A DNA stretch of 64,000 nucleotides from Thioalkalivibrio thiocyanodenitrificans ARhD 1 (GCF_000378965.1 NZ_KB900536.1:1309583-1373582), one strand, 5' to 3'; positions 20,256 to 28,762 are shown, counted from the stretch's first letter. A program made the numbers and translations. Notes: a model not told the origin generated them from the sequence alone.

Positions 20256-21041
20256 GTGGAAGCATGGCTGGCCTACCTGGCGCTGGGGGCGGTGGCGGGC
20301 GTAATGGCCGGCCTGCTGGGCGTGGGGGGTGGACTGCTCATCGTACCGGTGCTGGTGTGGCTGTTTATCCGTCAGGGCGTGGATCCGGCGGCGATCACCC
20401 ACCTGGCCATCGGCACGTCTCTGGCCACCATCGTGCCCACGGCCATCGCCTCTGCCCGGGCACATCACCAGCACGGCGCGGTGCGCTGGGATCTTGTCAC
20501 CCGTCTGGCACCGGGTGTGATGCTGGGCGCCCTGGCCGGCGCCACCCTGGCGGAGATCCTGAGCTCGGACGCCCTGCGCCGGGTGTTCGGTGCCTTCGAA
20601 ATCGTCCTGGCCGTCTACATGCTGATGAACATCCGCCCGGCGCCGCACCGGCCCCTGCCAGGCACCGCGGCACTCACCGGCGGCGGCGGCGTCATCGGCC
20701 TCGTCTCCGCACTCCTGGGCATCGGCGGAGGCTCGCTCACCGTGCCCTATCTGGTGTGGTTCAACGTGGCGGTGCGTCACGCCATCGGCACCGCGGCCGC
20801 CGTCGGTCTGCCCATCGCCCTGGCCGGGGCCGGGGGCTTCATGATCCACGGCTGGCAAACTCAGGGCCTGCCGGCCTGGACCGCCGGCTACATCCACGGA
20901 CCTGCCCTGGCAGGCATCGCGCTGGCCAGTTTCCTCACCGCCCCCATCGGCGCCCGGCTCACGCACACGCTGCCGGTACCGCTGGTGCGCAGGCTGTTCG
21001 CGCTGCTGCTGATGGTGCTGGGAATCAGGATGCTGGTTTGA
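20256..21041 (+). CDS. TauE/SafE-family membrane transporter
   Basis: Probable sulfite or organosulfonate exporter of 261 aa with about eight hydrophobic segments. The two family repeats begin GAVAGVMAGLLGVGGGLLIV and GLVSALLGIGGGSLTV, each with the GxGGG signature. The GTG start at 20256 has GGGAG 6 nt upstream. The exact substrate cannot be read from sequence. The gene stands alone between repeat elements. Confidence 0.88.
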   Translation: MEAWLAYLALGAVAGVMAGLLGVGGGLLIVPVLVWLFIRQGVDPAAITHLAIGTSLATIVPTAIASARAHHQHGAVRWDLVTRLAPGVMLGALAGATLAEILSSDALRRVFGAFEIVLAVYMLMNIRPAPHRPLPGTAALTGGGGVIGLVSALLGIGGGSLTVPYLVWFNVAVRHAIGTAAAVGLPIALAGAGGFMIHGWQTQGLPAWTAGYIHGPALAGIALASFLTAPIGARLTHTLPVPLVRRLFALLLMVLGIRMLV

Positions 21042-21055
21042 AGGCGAACTCATAG

Positions 21056-21198
21056 GTCAAGGTTCAAGGTTCAAAGTTCAAGGTTCAAAGGGGAAGGCGC
21101 TGACCCTCCCACTGCGACAAGTCGAAGCCACCGTCTCGCCTTTGAACTTTGAACTTTGAACTTTGAACTCGTGAACCTTGAACTTTGAACCTTGAACT
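21056..21198. repeat. Heptad inverted repeat (CAAGGTT/CAAAGTT units)
   Basis: The left arm (21056-21090) carries seven-base CAAGGTT/CAAAGTT units. The right arm (21137-21198) carries their complements AACCTTG/AACTTTG. The element fills the space between the convergent TauE-family and AEC-family transporter genes. No ORF is supported. Confidence 0.8.
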
Positions 21199-21202
21199 CG
21201 CC

Positions 21203-22120
21203 TCACCCCACCCACCCGTACCACAGCGGCAAAGTCACCAGCGACAGCGCCGTGGTGACGGTCACCGCCGCGGCATAGACCGAGGTGTCCAGCCGGTAGC
21301 GGTCGCAGAACACCAGACCCAGCACCATGCTGGGCATGGCCGCCTCGAGCACGGTGGCCACCCGCATGTCCCCTTCCAGGCCCAGGGTGTGGGACAGGCC
21401 CAGGGCCCAGAGGGGCATGGCGAACAACTGGACGACCACCACCGGCAGCAGCATCGCCGCATAACCCACGCGCCAGGATCGGAACGACAGGGCCAAGCCC
21501 AGGGAGAAGAGCATCAGGGGCGTGACGCCGTTGGCGAGCATGGAGAACAGGGTCTCGAACCAGGGCGTGAGCGGCACCTCGGCCAGATTGAGGCCGATGC
21601 CCGCCAGCGCGGCCCAGACGGCCGGCACGCGCGACAGCGTGGCCAGCGGATGGACCGGCAGGTCACCGGGCTCACCGTAATGGCGCGCCACCAGCAGGCC
21701 CACCGTCATCAGCAGCGGCAGACAGCCGAACAGGTCGTACTGGATGGCCACGGATCGGCCCAGATCGCCGAACAGGCTCTCCAGCACCGGCAGGCCCAGG
21801 TAGACCGCGTTGGGAAACGAGGCCGTGAGGATCATGGCCCCGGTGACTGCGCGATCCTGCCCGCATGCGCGACAGATCGTCCAGATGAGCGAGATCGACA
21901 CCAGGATTGCGCTGGCGGCCACCGCCGCGATGCGCAGCGAATCCAGCCCCAGCGGCGCCCGCCACATGACCATGAGCACCAGCGCCGGCAGCAACAGGTG
22001 ATAGACCACGTTGGTGAGCACCCGCCGGGTGGCGTCGGCATCCAGCCCGGCCGGTTGCACCAGGCGCCAGATCACGCCGCATACGATAAGCGCCGCCATC
22101 TGGCTGGTCACGAACAGCAT
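21203..22120 (-). CDS. AEC-family (auxin efflux carrier) transporter
   Basis: Ten-segment membrane permease of 305 aa typical of the AEC family, whose bacterial members move small carboxylates or unknown solutes. Hydrophobic segments run along the whole length, with the conserved NAVYLGLPVLESLFG region and the C-terminal EAAMPSMVLGLVFCDRYRLD. No substrate gene is adjacent. 184 bp upstream of the start, to the end of the thioredoxin gene, holds no evident gene. Confidence 0.82.
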   Translation of the reverse strand: MLFVTSQMAALIVCGVIWRLVQPAGLDADATRRVLTNVVYHLLLPALVLMVMWRAPLGLDSLRIAAVAASAILVSISLIWTICRACGQDRAVTGAMILTASFPNAVYLGLPVLESLFGDLGRSVAIQYDLFGCLPLLMTVGLLVARHYGEPGDLPVHPLATLSRVPAVWAALAGIGLNLAEVPLTPWFETLFSMLANGVTPLMLFSLGLALSFRSWRVGYAAMLLPVVVVQLFAMPLWALGLSHTLGLEGDMRVATVLEAAMPSMVLGLVFCDRYRLDTSVYAAAVTVTTALSLVTLPLWYGWVG

Positions 22121-22304
22121 GGTTCAGGCCCCGTCGTCGAGAGTACCGCGGCCACCGACTTTCGACCGGGAAGGCCCCGAAAGCAAGGTCAGGAGCCCGA
22201 CCGCACAGGTCGCCAGGGTATGCGCCAGGAGCACAAAGGGAATCTTCAGAGAAAGAACCCCGCGCTCTTCGCGGTCGGCTTTCCGGGTGTGGCGCCCGCT
22301 ACGA

Positions 22305-22688
22305 TCAGCCCTGGCCTTCGCGCTTCTGTGCCTGCTGCTGCCTGATCTCCTCGTGCACCTTGGCCATGTCGAGTTCCCGCACCTTGCCGATCAGGTCCTC
22401 GAGCTGGGAGGCCGACAACATGCCGGGCTGGGCGAAGATGACCACCTGTTCCCGGAAGACCATGAGCGTGGGAATGGACCGGATCTGGAAATGACCGGCC
22501 AGGGCCTGTTCCTCTTCCGTGTTGATCTTGGCGAATACCACGTCGGGGTGATTCTCGGAAGCCGCCTCGAAGATCGGGGCGAAGGCGCGGCAGGGCGCGC
22601 ACCAGGGCGCCCAGAAATCCACGATGACGATGTCGTTGCCGGTGATGGTGGACTCGAAGTCCGCCTGGGTCAGTTCAATAACGGCCAT
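22305..22688 (-). CDS. Thioredoxin-family protein with C-terminal helical tail
   Basis: Cytosolic thioredoxin fold with active site WAPWCAPCRAF (CxxC about 32-35) and cis-proline region IRSIPTLMVF. A charged tail (about 105-127, HEEIRQQQAQKREGQ) extends past the usual 108 aa. It probably reduces protein disulfides; a stand-alone gene with no clear partner. Confidence 0.88.
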   Translation of the reverse strand: MAVIELTQADFESTITGNDIVIVDFWAPWCAPCRAFAPIFEAASENHPDVVFAKINTEEEQALAGHFQIRSIPTLMVFREQVVIFAQPGMLSASQLEDLIGKVRELDMAKVHEEIRQQQAQKREGQG

Positions 22689-22806
22689 GAATTTTTCCGG
22701 TGGGGATGAATGTGGGCGTCAGCCGGGTCAGACACCCGTCTGAGCGAACATGATACCTTACCAGCCCACCACCTTGCCCTGTCAAACCTCGGAACCAGGC
22801 AGCGCG

Positions 22807-23382
22807 TCACGCCAGGTTGAGCATGGCGTCCCGCAGAATGAACAACCGTGACAGCGGGTCGTCGCTTTCCAGCATGCGCTGCTTGGCCTCGAGATTGACG
22901 GGCAGCAGTTCACCCAGGCGCGCGCCCACCCAGGCCGCGTTGCCGGCATCCCGGGGAAGATCGGCGTAGGGCGGGCCCAGTTCGGAAAGCAGTCGATCCA
23001 GCAGGGTGACCAGATCCAGGAACTCCTCGGGGATCGCCGCCGCGGACGGCTCCGGCAGATACTCCACCTCGGCCATGAGCAACCGGTCGGGCTGTACCCA
23101 GGTGCGCAGAATGCGAAAGCGCTCCTCGCCCCGGGCGGTAATCCCCAGCAATCCGTCGGCGCGGCCCTCCCAGTCGGCGATCACTGCGCGCGTACCCACC
23201 GGATGGACCTCGGCCGCGGGGCCCACTTCGCCCCCCTCGCGAATGGCACACACCCCGAAGCCGGTGTCCGTGCGCAGACAGTTGCGCACCATGTCGATGT
23301 AGCGCGTCTCGAAGATGCGAAGCGGCAGAACACCACCGGGGAACAGCACCGTGTTCAGCGGAAACAGCGGGAGCGTGCTCAC
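22807..23382 (-). CDS. LON peptidase substrate-binding domain protein
   Basis: 191-aa protein with only the N-terminal Lon substrate-binding domain (LPLFPLNTVLFPGGVLPLRI at the start, later GARLGELLPVN) and no ATPase or protease part. Such YcbX-side proteins are widespread and poorly understood. The start overlaps the ubiX stop by 4 bp (ATGA), so the two are translationally coupled. Confidence 0.88.
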   Translation of the reverse strand: MSTLPLFPLNTVLFPGGVLPLRIFETRYIDMVRNCLRTDTGFGVCAIREGGEVGPAAEVHPVGTRAVIADWEGRADGLLGITARGEERFRILRTWVQPDRLLMAEVEYLPEPSAAAIPEEFLDLVTLLDRLLSELGPPYADLPRDAGNAAWVGARLGELLPVNLEAKQRMLESDDPLSRLFILRDAMLNLA

Positions 23383-24017
23383 TCGCGCGTATCCTCCGCC
23401 CCGCCCCAGCGCCGGATCAGATCATTGGGCACCTGCAGATGATCCAGTACGCGGGACACCATGAAATCCACCAGATCGTCCACGCTTTGCGGCTTGTGAT
23501 AGAAGGCCGGGTTGGCGGGCATGACCACCGCGCCCATGCGGGAAAGCCTGAGCATATTCTCCAGATGGATCTCGGTGAACGGCGTCTCGCGCACCACCAT
23601 GATCAGGGGACGGCGCTCCTTGAGCACCACATCCGCCGCACGTTCCATCAGGCTGCGGCTGGCCCCGGAAGCCACCGCGGAGAGGGTCGCGGTGGTGCAG
23701 GGGCAGATCACCATGGCATCGGGTGGCGAGGAGCCACTGGCCAGGGGCGCCGTCCACTGTTCCCGGTCATAGACCCGCAGACGGCCCTCCGGGACCTCGT
23801 AACGCCCGGTGAAATAGCGCTCGATCTCCGCCACCCGGCCCGGCAGTGAGAGTTCGGTCTCCATGCCGATCACCACCTGCGCCGGGCGCGAGAGCATCAG
23901 CGACACGCGCACGTCCGCTTTCAGGAGACATTCCAGCAGGCGCAGGCCGTACTGGGCCCCGGAGGCGCCGGTCATGGCCAGGGCAACGGATTGTGGGGGA
24001 CTCGCTTTCGGAGGCAT
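23379..24017 (-). CDS. ubiX: Flavin prenyltransferase UbiX
   Basis: Makes prenylated FMN, the cofactor of UbiD-type decarboxylases, from FMN and dimethylallyl phosphate. The protein has LAMTGASGAQYGLRLLECLL, ICPCTTATLSAVASGAS, the VVRETPFTEIHLENMLRL block and MPANPAFYHKP. The start at 24017 (MPPKASPPQ) has GGAGG just upstream; the long upstream open frame overlaps the next gene and is not coding. No ubiD gene is in the window. Confidence 0.93.
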   Translation of the reverse strand: MPPKASPPQSVALAMTGASGAQYGLRLLECLLKADVRVSLMLSRPAQVVIGMETELSLPGRVAEIERYFTGRYEVPEGRLRVYDREQWTAPLASGSSPPDAMVICPCTTATLSAVASGASRSLMERAADVVLKERRPLIMVVRETPFTEIHLENMLRLSRMGAVVMPANPAFYHKPQSVDDLVDFMVSRVLDHLQVPNDLIRRWGGAEDTRE

Positions 24018-24058
24018 GAAGGTTCCCTGGTTCACGGGCCGCGAAAGGCCCGCCGCTC

Positions 24059-24550
24059 TCAAAGATAGGCAATCAGGCGCCCGCTGACCAGCACGCCCAG
24101 CCAGCCGAGCATCGACACAGCCGCCACCGCCCTGGCGCGCCGTGGCGCCGGCGCCAGACGGTTCCAGCGGTACAGATGCCGCAGGCACCATCCGTGGAAC
24201 AGCAGCGCGTTCGCGCCGGCCAGCAGCACCAGCCCCATCTTGACCCAGAACACCGTCTGCATGCCGATGCTCGCGGCCTGGGTGGCCAGCAGCATGACGC
24301 CGGTGACCACCGCCAGGCCCATGCCCAGCCACGCGGCGGGCAGCAGCAGGCGGCCCGCGTCATCCACCGCCAGGTCGCGCTGGCGGCCCAGGACCCGCGC
24401 GTCGAACAACAGCACGGAGATCAACACCAGGGCAAAGCCCAGGATGTGCACAACCTCCACGGCGGGGTAGAGCCACAGGGATTGACGCATCAACTGGCCG
24501 AGACCGCTTTCCTCCAGCCGGATGAGTACCTCGGGCGCGTGTGCCTCCAT
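24059..24550 (-). CDS. DUF2214/CopD-like membrane protein
   Basis: About four membrane segments in 163 aa. A conserved early stretch LWLYPAVEVVHILGFALVLI contains a histidine that could bind haem or metal, as does LLFHGWCLRHLY later. The gene overlaps the upstream DUF6152-like gene (TGATG), so they form a coupled pair. The family has no firm function. Confidence 0.7.
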   Translation of the reverse strand: MEAHAPEVLIRLEESGLGQLMRQSLWLYPAVEVVHILGFALVLISVLLFDARVLGRQRDLAVDDAGRLLLPAAWLGMGLAVVTGVMLLATQAASIGMQTVFWVKMGLVLLAGANALLFHGWCLRHLYRWNRLAPAPRRARAVAAVSMLGWLGVLVSGRLIAYL

Positions 24551-24903
24551 CAACGCAGCTCGATGGTGTCGTCACCCACGATGACGCGTTCCACGCGAAT
24601 CTCCTCCTCATCCTGTCGATGGGGATGTCCCACGACGGTCACCTGCGTGCCCTCCGTGACCCGCTCCGGGGAAAGGCCGCGGTTGCGCGTGCGCGTGGGC
24701 GGCGCCAGCACCACGCGCCACTGCTTGTCGCCAGTATCCAGCACAAGCTCGGCATGAGGCCATTCGAAGACCGCCGAGACCACCGCGCCGGTCAGAGTCA
24801 ATTCCCGGTCGCCGTCGTAGCTGCTCCAGCCATGATGGGCCAGTGCCTGGGAGGCTCCCAACAAACCCAGGACCACCAGAAGTCGAAATGCATGCCGTGT
24901 CAT
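24550..24903 (-). CDS. DUF6152-like secreted protein
   Basis: 117-aa exported protein of unknown function. A cleavable signal peptide (RLLVVLGLLGASQALA, cut before HHGWSSYD) is followed by an OB-like beta domain (LTLTGAVVSAVFEWPHAELVL). The start at 24903 has a strong GGAGGTGAT site. The HHGW motif at the mature N-terminus could bind metal. The coupled membrane protein downstream suggests a shared envelope function. Confidence 0.7.
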   Translation of the reverse strand: MTRHAFRLLVVLGLLGASQALAHHGWSSYDGDRELTLTGAVVSAVFEWPHAELVLDTGDKQWRVVLAPPTRTRNRGLSPERVTEGTQVTVVGHPHRQDEEEIRVERVIVGDDTIELR

Positions 24904-25119
24904 CAGATCACCTCCCGTCCACGCTCCCGCGGCTTCCGGCGCCACGCCATCCGACCGCAGCGACGACCGACCGATTCTGCGCCGGGACCACCGCCAACAT
25001 GGGAAATGTAACACGCAGGCATCTTATGGCTGAACGTCAACCGCCCGCGCGGGCATGTCGGCGCACACGTCGGTGGGTAGCACGAGGCGGCCATGGGTGC
25101 GGGAACCCATACCCGTGTC

Positions 25120-25677
25120 TTACGCCAGGCACGATCGACGCATTACCTCGCAGAACGGGCTCAGCAACGCCGGATCGTAGCAGCGGGCGTCATTCTCCAT
25201 GAGCCGCAGGGCTTCATCGGGGGACACGCTCTGATGGTACGGCCTGTCCATCGTCATCGCATCGAAGGAATCCAGGATGCGCACGATCCTGGCAAACAGG
25301 GGAATGGCTTCCCCCTTGAGGCCCTCGGGATACCCCGATCCATCAAAGTTCTCGTGATGAAAGCACACGATCTCGGTGATGCGGGGATCCAGATCCAGCG
25401 GCGCCAGCAGATCACGGCCAAGCCGGGGGTGCTCCATGACCAGGGAAAACTCTACGGCGGTCAGCCGGGCGGGCTTGTTCAGGATGTGGTCGCTCAGGGA
25501 CAACTTGCCGACATCATGCACCCGCGCGCCGAAGCACAGCAGGTCCGTCTCCCTGGACGAATACCCCAGGTGCTGTGCCAGGAGCGCGGCACTCTCTCCC
25601 AGATTATCGTGGTGTTCCGCCAAGGCGGGATCACGGCCTTCCACCATGCCCGCCACAAACTGAATGATCTTCTTCAT
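25120..25677 (-). CDS. HD-GYP-type phosphohydrolase domain protein
   Basis: 185-aa stand-alone HD-GYP domain, a fold that hydrolyses cyclic di-GMP. The HD pair is in ARVHDVGKLSLSDHIL. The later motif HHENFDGSGYPEGLKGEAIP contains the GYP triad. A sensor domain is missing, so control must come from expression or a partner. The start at 25677 (MKKIIQF) has a GGA site 8 nt upstream; an ATG four codons earlier is crowded against its site. Confidence 0.85.
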   Translation of the reverse strand: MKKIIQFVAGMVEGRDPALAEHHDNLGESAALLAQHLGYSSRETDLLCFGARVHDVGKLSLSDHILNKPARLTAVEFSLVMEHPRLGRDLLAPLDLDPRITEIVCFHHENFDGSGYPEGLKGEAIPLFARIVRILDSFDAMTMDRPYHQSVSPDEALRLMENDARCYDPALLSPFCEVMRRSCLA

Positions 25678-25817
25678 AGCCAATTCCATTCCCTTTTTGT
25701 TGTTTTATAGGGAATAGTGCCATATTTCGGACGGCCAAAACGATGTCCGGTGCGGCTGCGGCGATCGGTGGTCTCCCGGGACCAATCGGCTGCCACCGCC
25801 CGGAAGGACCAGTGCAC

Positions 25818-25945
25818 CCGTAGGAGCCCGGTCCTCCGGGCGATCGGGGTTCAGCTTCGGCAGGATCGCCCAGGGGACTGGGCTCCTACGGGGCGGGGCG
25901 TCCGGTAGGAGCCCGGTCCTCCGGGCGAAAGGGTTCAGCCCGGGC
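25818..25945. repeat. Two GTAGGAGCCCGGTCCTCCGGGCGA repeats (REP-like)
   Basis: Copies start at about 25820 and 25905. Each has a CCCGG..CCGGG palindrome and is followed by GGGTTCAG-like sequence. Between them lies a partial inverse copy (CCCAGGGGACTGGGCTCCTAC). A third copy lies at about 28994 and a relative at about 61563. Confidence 0.75.
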
Positions 25946-25951
25946 AGGTGG

Positions 25952-26491
25952 TCATCGGCTGATGAGGGTCCGGTAGTTGGAAACCTGTTCACTCAATCGG
26001 TTGACGGCCTCACCATGCTCATCGGCCCGGATCTTGATCTCCATGCCCACGGCCTGGCCCATGGCTTGTCCACCGTGTGTTGCGGCCGCCGCACACATGG
26101 ACGACACAACGGCTTCCGGCCAGGCCAGCGCAGGATTGTACGTAATCCCTTCCGCAACGCAGGCACCCAGCGCCCCGACAGCGGTTGTTCGACATCCGAG
26201 CAGGACGCCATAGTTCTGGGTCGTGCCGTCACCGGAACAAACACAACTGGCGCTGACGGGTATGGACCCTCCGGGGCAAACCGCTTCCGCGATCCCGATA
26301 TCGAATTCAGCCCCGTCCACCGGAAAGATCGCCAACTGCGTGATGGACTGGTCGGTTTTCTGTTTCAGGTGCTGGAAGTTCTGGTTCACATCCGCCGCCC
26401 GTGCCGGCTGGCCGGACTGGAAGATATGCGGGACTTCAGCGTACGCGGCCCCCGCCAGACAGAGCAGTGTGATAAACATCAATTTCCTCAT
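25952..26491 (-). CDS. Secreted protein of unknown function, cysteine-containing
   Basis: 179-aa exported protein with signal peptide MRKLMFITLLCLAGAAYA. The mature part starts EVPHIFQSGQPARAADVNQNF, a phrase seen in phage-tail or filament-like exported proteins but not diagnostic. Seven or so cysteines (AVCPGG, SASCVCSG, GCRTT, GACVAEG, SSMCAAA) suggest disulfides. GGAGGAA precedes the start at 26491. It lies 17 bp downstream of a small lipoprotein gene. Confidence 0.7.
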   Translation of the reverse strand: MRKLMFITLLCLAGAAYAEVPHIFQSGQPARAADVNQNFQHLKQKTDQSITQLAIFPVDGAEFDIGIAEAVCPGGSIPVSASCVCSGDGTTQNYGVLLGCRTTAVGALGACVAEGITYNPALAWPEAVVSSMCAAAATHGGQAMGQAVGMEIKIRADEHGEAVNRLSEQVSNYRTLISR

Positions 26492-26508
26492 GATTGCATT
26501 CCTCCGAT

Positions 26509-26664
26509 TCAGTGCCAATTGTGCTGATCCCACGCCCCCTGATCCCATACCAGGGATTCGGCACCGGGGTCGGGGGGCATCGGGTCAGAGCCGCCGCTGC
26601 CGCCGCCGCCGCATGCGACGAAAAGCAGCGCGATCGACAGCAACAGGAAACATCGGACTTTCAT
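26509..26664 (-). CDS. Small glycine-rich lipoprotein
   Basis: 51-aa lipoprotein with signal CFLLLSIALLFVACGGGGSG; the lipobox is FVAC/G. The mature part is only about 32 residues and ends in aromatic/acidic WDQGAWDQHNWH. GGAGGAG lies 9 nt before the ATG at 26664. It forms a unit with the downstream cysteine-containing exported protein. Its upstream region is built from the decayed HIRAN-gene copy. Confidence 0.7.
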   Translation of the reverse strand: MKVRCFLLLSIALLFVACGGGGSGGSDPMPPDPGAESLVWDQGAWDQHNWH

Positions 26665-26680
26665 GATGGTCGCTCCTCCA

Positions 26681-26850
26681 TTCAGGCGTTCGCCCTCGCG
26701 GCACCGGAAGCCCTCCACGGGGAGATCGCTGGACGATGATTGCCCGGGACGCGGCCCTGGCGAAGACGGGCACGCCAGTACACGCAAGACCCTGCCGAGC
26801 CTTGCGGGCGAACTTGCGCTGGATGCCGGTGATCGGTTCAGGTGCCACGT
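26681..26850 (-). pseudogene. Decayed 5' part of a HIRAN-domain gene
   Basis: Translation in two frames gives fragments matching the intact HIRAN protein at 47155-47568: GVPVF..AASRAIIVQRSP (against GVPVI..AAPWEILVQRSP) and then, in another frame, GFRCREGERL (against GFQFHEGERL). The copy has lost its frame and its C-terminal half, which is replaced by the lipoprotein gene. The non-coding sequence upstream also matches the right-hand copy to 26979. Confidence 0.75.
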
Positions 26851-26938
26851 GTTCCCTCCCTGGGCAGTTGTCGTTCAAGCGGCGCCCGTGGGGACCTGTG
26901 GGAACACATCAGCCTGCCGGGTGGTTCGCCGCTTTCCA

Positions 26939-26979
26939 GGCAGGTTGTAACACCCCCGGTGGCTCAGAGATTGAGCCTG
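26939..26979 (-). promoter_or_regulatory. Conserved 41-bp element upstream of the HIRAN remnant
   Basis: Matches 47667-47707 at 40 of 41 positions, far better than the flanking coding sequence. It contains the perfect inverted repeat GGCTCA-GAGAT-TGAGCC and a GGTTGTA(A/C)CACCCCC tract. It lies about 90 bp upstream of the HIRAN start in both copies and could be an operator, a promoter or a recombination site. Confidence 0.6.
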
Positions 26980-27015
26980 CACGAAACGGAGATGTGAATC
27001 GGGGGGAGATAGTGA

Positions 27016-27162
27016 TGGGAAACGGGTATCCTTGTTACGCGCTGGATTCGGGAGGTATCCGAACCGCTGTCCTATGCCACGCCCGGCCGCATCCTCAAGG
27101 TCCGGGTCATGTCGGATGATCTGGATGAGGAGATCCGTCTGCCGGTGCAGACATACGCCTGA
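27016..27162 (+). pseudogene. Possible C-terminal gene fragment
   Basis: An open frame without a start codon, after an in-frame TGA, encodes about 48 residues with protein-like composition ending GRILKVRVMSDDLDEEIRLP and VQTYA before a stop. I do not recognise it. It may be the remnant of a gene truncated when the island formed. The rest of 26980-27197 shows nothing. Confidence 0.25.
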
Positions 27163-27197
27163 GAGCGCCCCTGATGGGCCGAGCCACTGCGTCTCAT

Positions 27198-27632
27198 CTA
27201 CTTCCAGTCCAGCAGCGGAAGCCCGGCACCGATTCGAAAGTCCATGTGTCGGCTTTCCCTGATAACACCTGCCTCCACAAGAAAGGTGCGCTCTTCCTCA
27301 TACCAAGGGTTGTATCCATCCCGAAAATCGATCAATTCGCCGGCATGGGCCCTGATCGTGCCCGTATACCAAGCGGCATGAATGGGATCATCGCAGGTCA
27401 TTCGACACATGCCCTCGAGACCCAGCAGATAGAGCAGTGAATCCCGTATCTCCCAGGTGCCGAGATATCTCCGCCAGCACGCGGTAGTAAATACGGCGCC
27501 GGGTGCACCTTGGCTGCGTGCGAGGTCCCAATCAATACGTTCGATCCAGGGATGATTCTCGGGGATCACGAGCTCGTCCATGCGCATGGTTCTGCCCGCA
27601 ATGATAAGCGTCTCACGGTGCTGGATCGTCAT
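27198..27632 (-). CDS. Unknown 144-aa protein of the M41-protease cassette
   Basis: Soluble protein not recognised. It is rich in aromatic and acidic residues. Notable stretches are WEIRDSLLYLLGLEGMCR, IHAAWYTGTIRAHAGELIDF and GYNPWYEEERTFLVEAGVI. No catalytic motif or membrane segment is evident. It starts 20 bp after the stop of the M41-like protease gene on the same strand, as last gene of a probable four-gene operon. A partner, substrate or immunity role is possible but unproven. Confidence 0.65.
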   Translation of the reverse strand: MTIQHRETLIIAGRTMRMDELVIPENHPWIERIDWDLARSQGAPGAVFTTACWRRYLGTWEIRDSLLYLLGLEGMCRMTCDDPIHAAWYTGTIRAHAGELIDFRDGYNPWYEEERTFLVEAGVIRESRHMDFRIGAGLPLLDWK

Positions 27633-27652
27633 GACGAACCCTCACATCAGGC

Positions 27653-28306
27653 CTATGCACAAAGATCGGGGAATAGTGAAAGCTGGTTCCGACCCTTTCC
27701 CGCTCCTGCCAAGAGTGAAACAACCTCGCTTCCGGACATGATCGGGGTGCGGGTCAGGGCTTCGGCCAGGATCGTGACGTAATGCCATACATTCGGTGAC
27801 ATGAGGTAGTCACTCACATCATCAACCAGGGACTGATAGTGGATCGCGTTATGAGATAAGGCCGCCTCCATATAGGTCAGGAGCGCCGCCACCTTGTCGA
27901 GATCAGCAGAGCCCCCGGCCTCAAAGAGATCCCGTGCGCGCGAGTACTCCTGATCGGCGATCGGCCCGGCCAGAAGAATCCGGATGGTATCCAGCAAACG
28001 ACGAATCACATGCGGATCCTTGCGTTCTCCCTGAGCCGAGAGCCAGACAGGAGGCCCGGACCGTTCCTCACGCGTATTGCCGGAACGTGGTGAAGTCACC
28101 GCCACTTCCTTCAATCGCCGTCCAACCAGGAGTGTCATGACGGCGTGACCGGACTCATGGAACGCTACTTGCTCGACGGAGCGCCTGTCCTCCCACCCAA
28201 TCGAGGCCAGCCATCGGGTCTCGGATCGCGCACGGAAATCTTGCGCTACCCCGCGGTAAGTCATTCTCCCGCCCGCCGAATATCTGGATTGACGTCCACA
28301 GATCAT
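27653..28306 (-). CDS. Stand-alone M41-type zinc metalloprotease
   Basis: Resembles the peptidase domain of FtsH without its AAA+ or membrane parts. The zinc site is FHESGHAVMTLLVGRRLKEV (HExxH, H50/E51/H54 from this start). The M41-type third ligand region is EAGGSADLDKVAALL. 217 aa fits the bare domain. The ATG at 28306 overlaps the stop of the 63-aa gene (ATGA), which supports that start; an internal Met at residue 15 is possible. Without an unfoldase it probably cleaves a specific, perhaps regulatory, target such as the RHH protein encoded two genes upstream. That is an inference. Confidence 0.75.
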   Translation of the reverse strand: MICGRQSRYSAGGRMTYRGVAQDFRARSETRWLASIGWEDRRSVEQVAFHESGHAVMTLLVGRRLKEVAVTSPRSGNTREERSGPPVWLSAQGERKDPHVIRRLLDTIRILLAGPIADQEYSRARDLFEAGGSADLDKVAALLTYMEAALSHNAIHYQSLVDDVSDYLMSPNVWHYVTILAEALTRTPIMSGSEVVSLLAGAGKGRNQLSLFPDLCA

Positions 28307-28494
28307 CCCTCAGTCCGCGACATCCCACGGCCAGGGCGTTTACCTGGTCTGGATCTTCCCCAGACTTGCGTAATAGCAGGTAAACCTCCGGCGGCAGCTC
28401 CGCCCGAAGCTGCCTGGTCAGTCAGCCGATCCATGTCAGTCGGAATCGGATATCTGTTGACCCCTCGGCTCCGACCGCCATATGACCCATCCAT
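28303..28494 (-). CDS. Small 63-aa protein coupled to the M41 protease
   Basis: Short basic protein beginning MDGSYGGRSRGVNRYPIP, with a glycine/alanine-rich middle and a basic RPGKRPGRG tail. It is not recognised. GGAAGGGG lies 8 nt upstream of the start at 28494 and its stop overlaps the protease start, so it is likely translated. It sits between the RHH gene and the protease gene. Confidence 0.5.
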   Translation of the reverse strand: MDGSYGGRSRGVNRYPIPTDMDRLTDQAASGGAAAGGLPAITQVWGRSRPGKRPGRGMSRTEG

Positions 28495-28522
28495 CGCACC
28501 GCCCCTTCCACTGCCTGCATGC

Positions 28523-28762
28523 TCAGTCGTCCGAGCCGCCTTCTCCCCTGCGCATCGCCAGCCTGGCCATGCGGAGTTCACCGTAAAGATGCCTCATCAA
28601 TGCCTCCCTGACGTACTCGCTCAAGGTCATCCCGTGAACAACCGCCAATGCGGTGAGCTGCTCCTTGACTTCCTCGGGCACGGACGTCTTGACCTCATGC
28701 GTACATTTGCCGAGCGGATTCGAGTTTCCTCCACGTGAGAAGCGGATATCCGGATCATCCAT
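28523..28762 (-). CDS. Ribbon-helix-helix-type small DNA-binding protein
   Basis: 79-aa protein with an RHH-like core: a short strand (THEVKTSVPEEV) followed by two helices (VKEQLTALAVVHGMTLSEYV and REALMRHLYGEL). The start at 28762 has GGAAGG 7 nt upstream. The frame is open further, to 28993 (MSRDYRADIHGTYVMIEAT), so an extra 77-residue N-terminal part cannot be excluded. As first gene of the M41 cassette it is the likely autoregulator, analogous in design to repressor/protease pairs. Confidence 0.65.
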   Translation of the reverse strand: MDDPDIRFSRGGNSNPLGKCTHEVKTSVPEEVKEQLTALAVVHGMTLSEYVREALMRHLYGELRMARLAMRRGEGGSDD

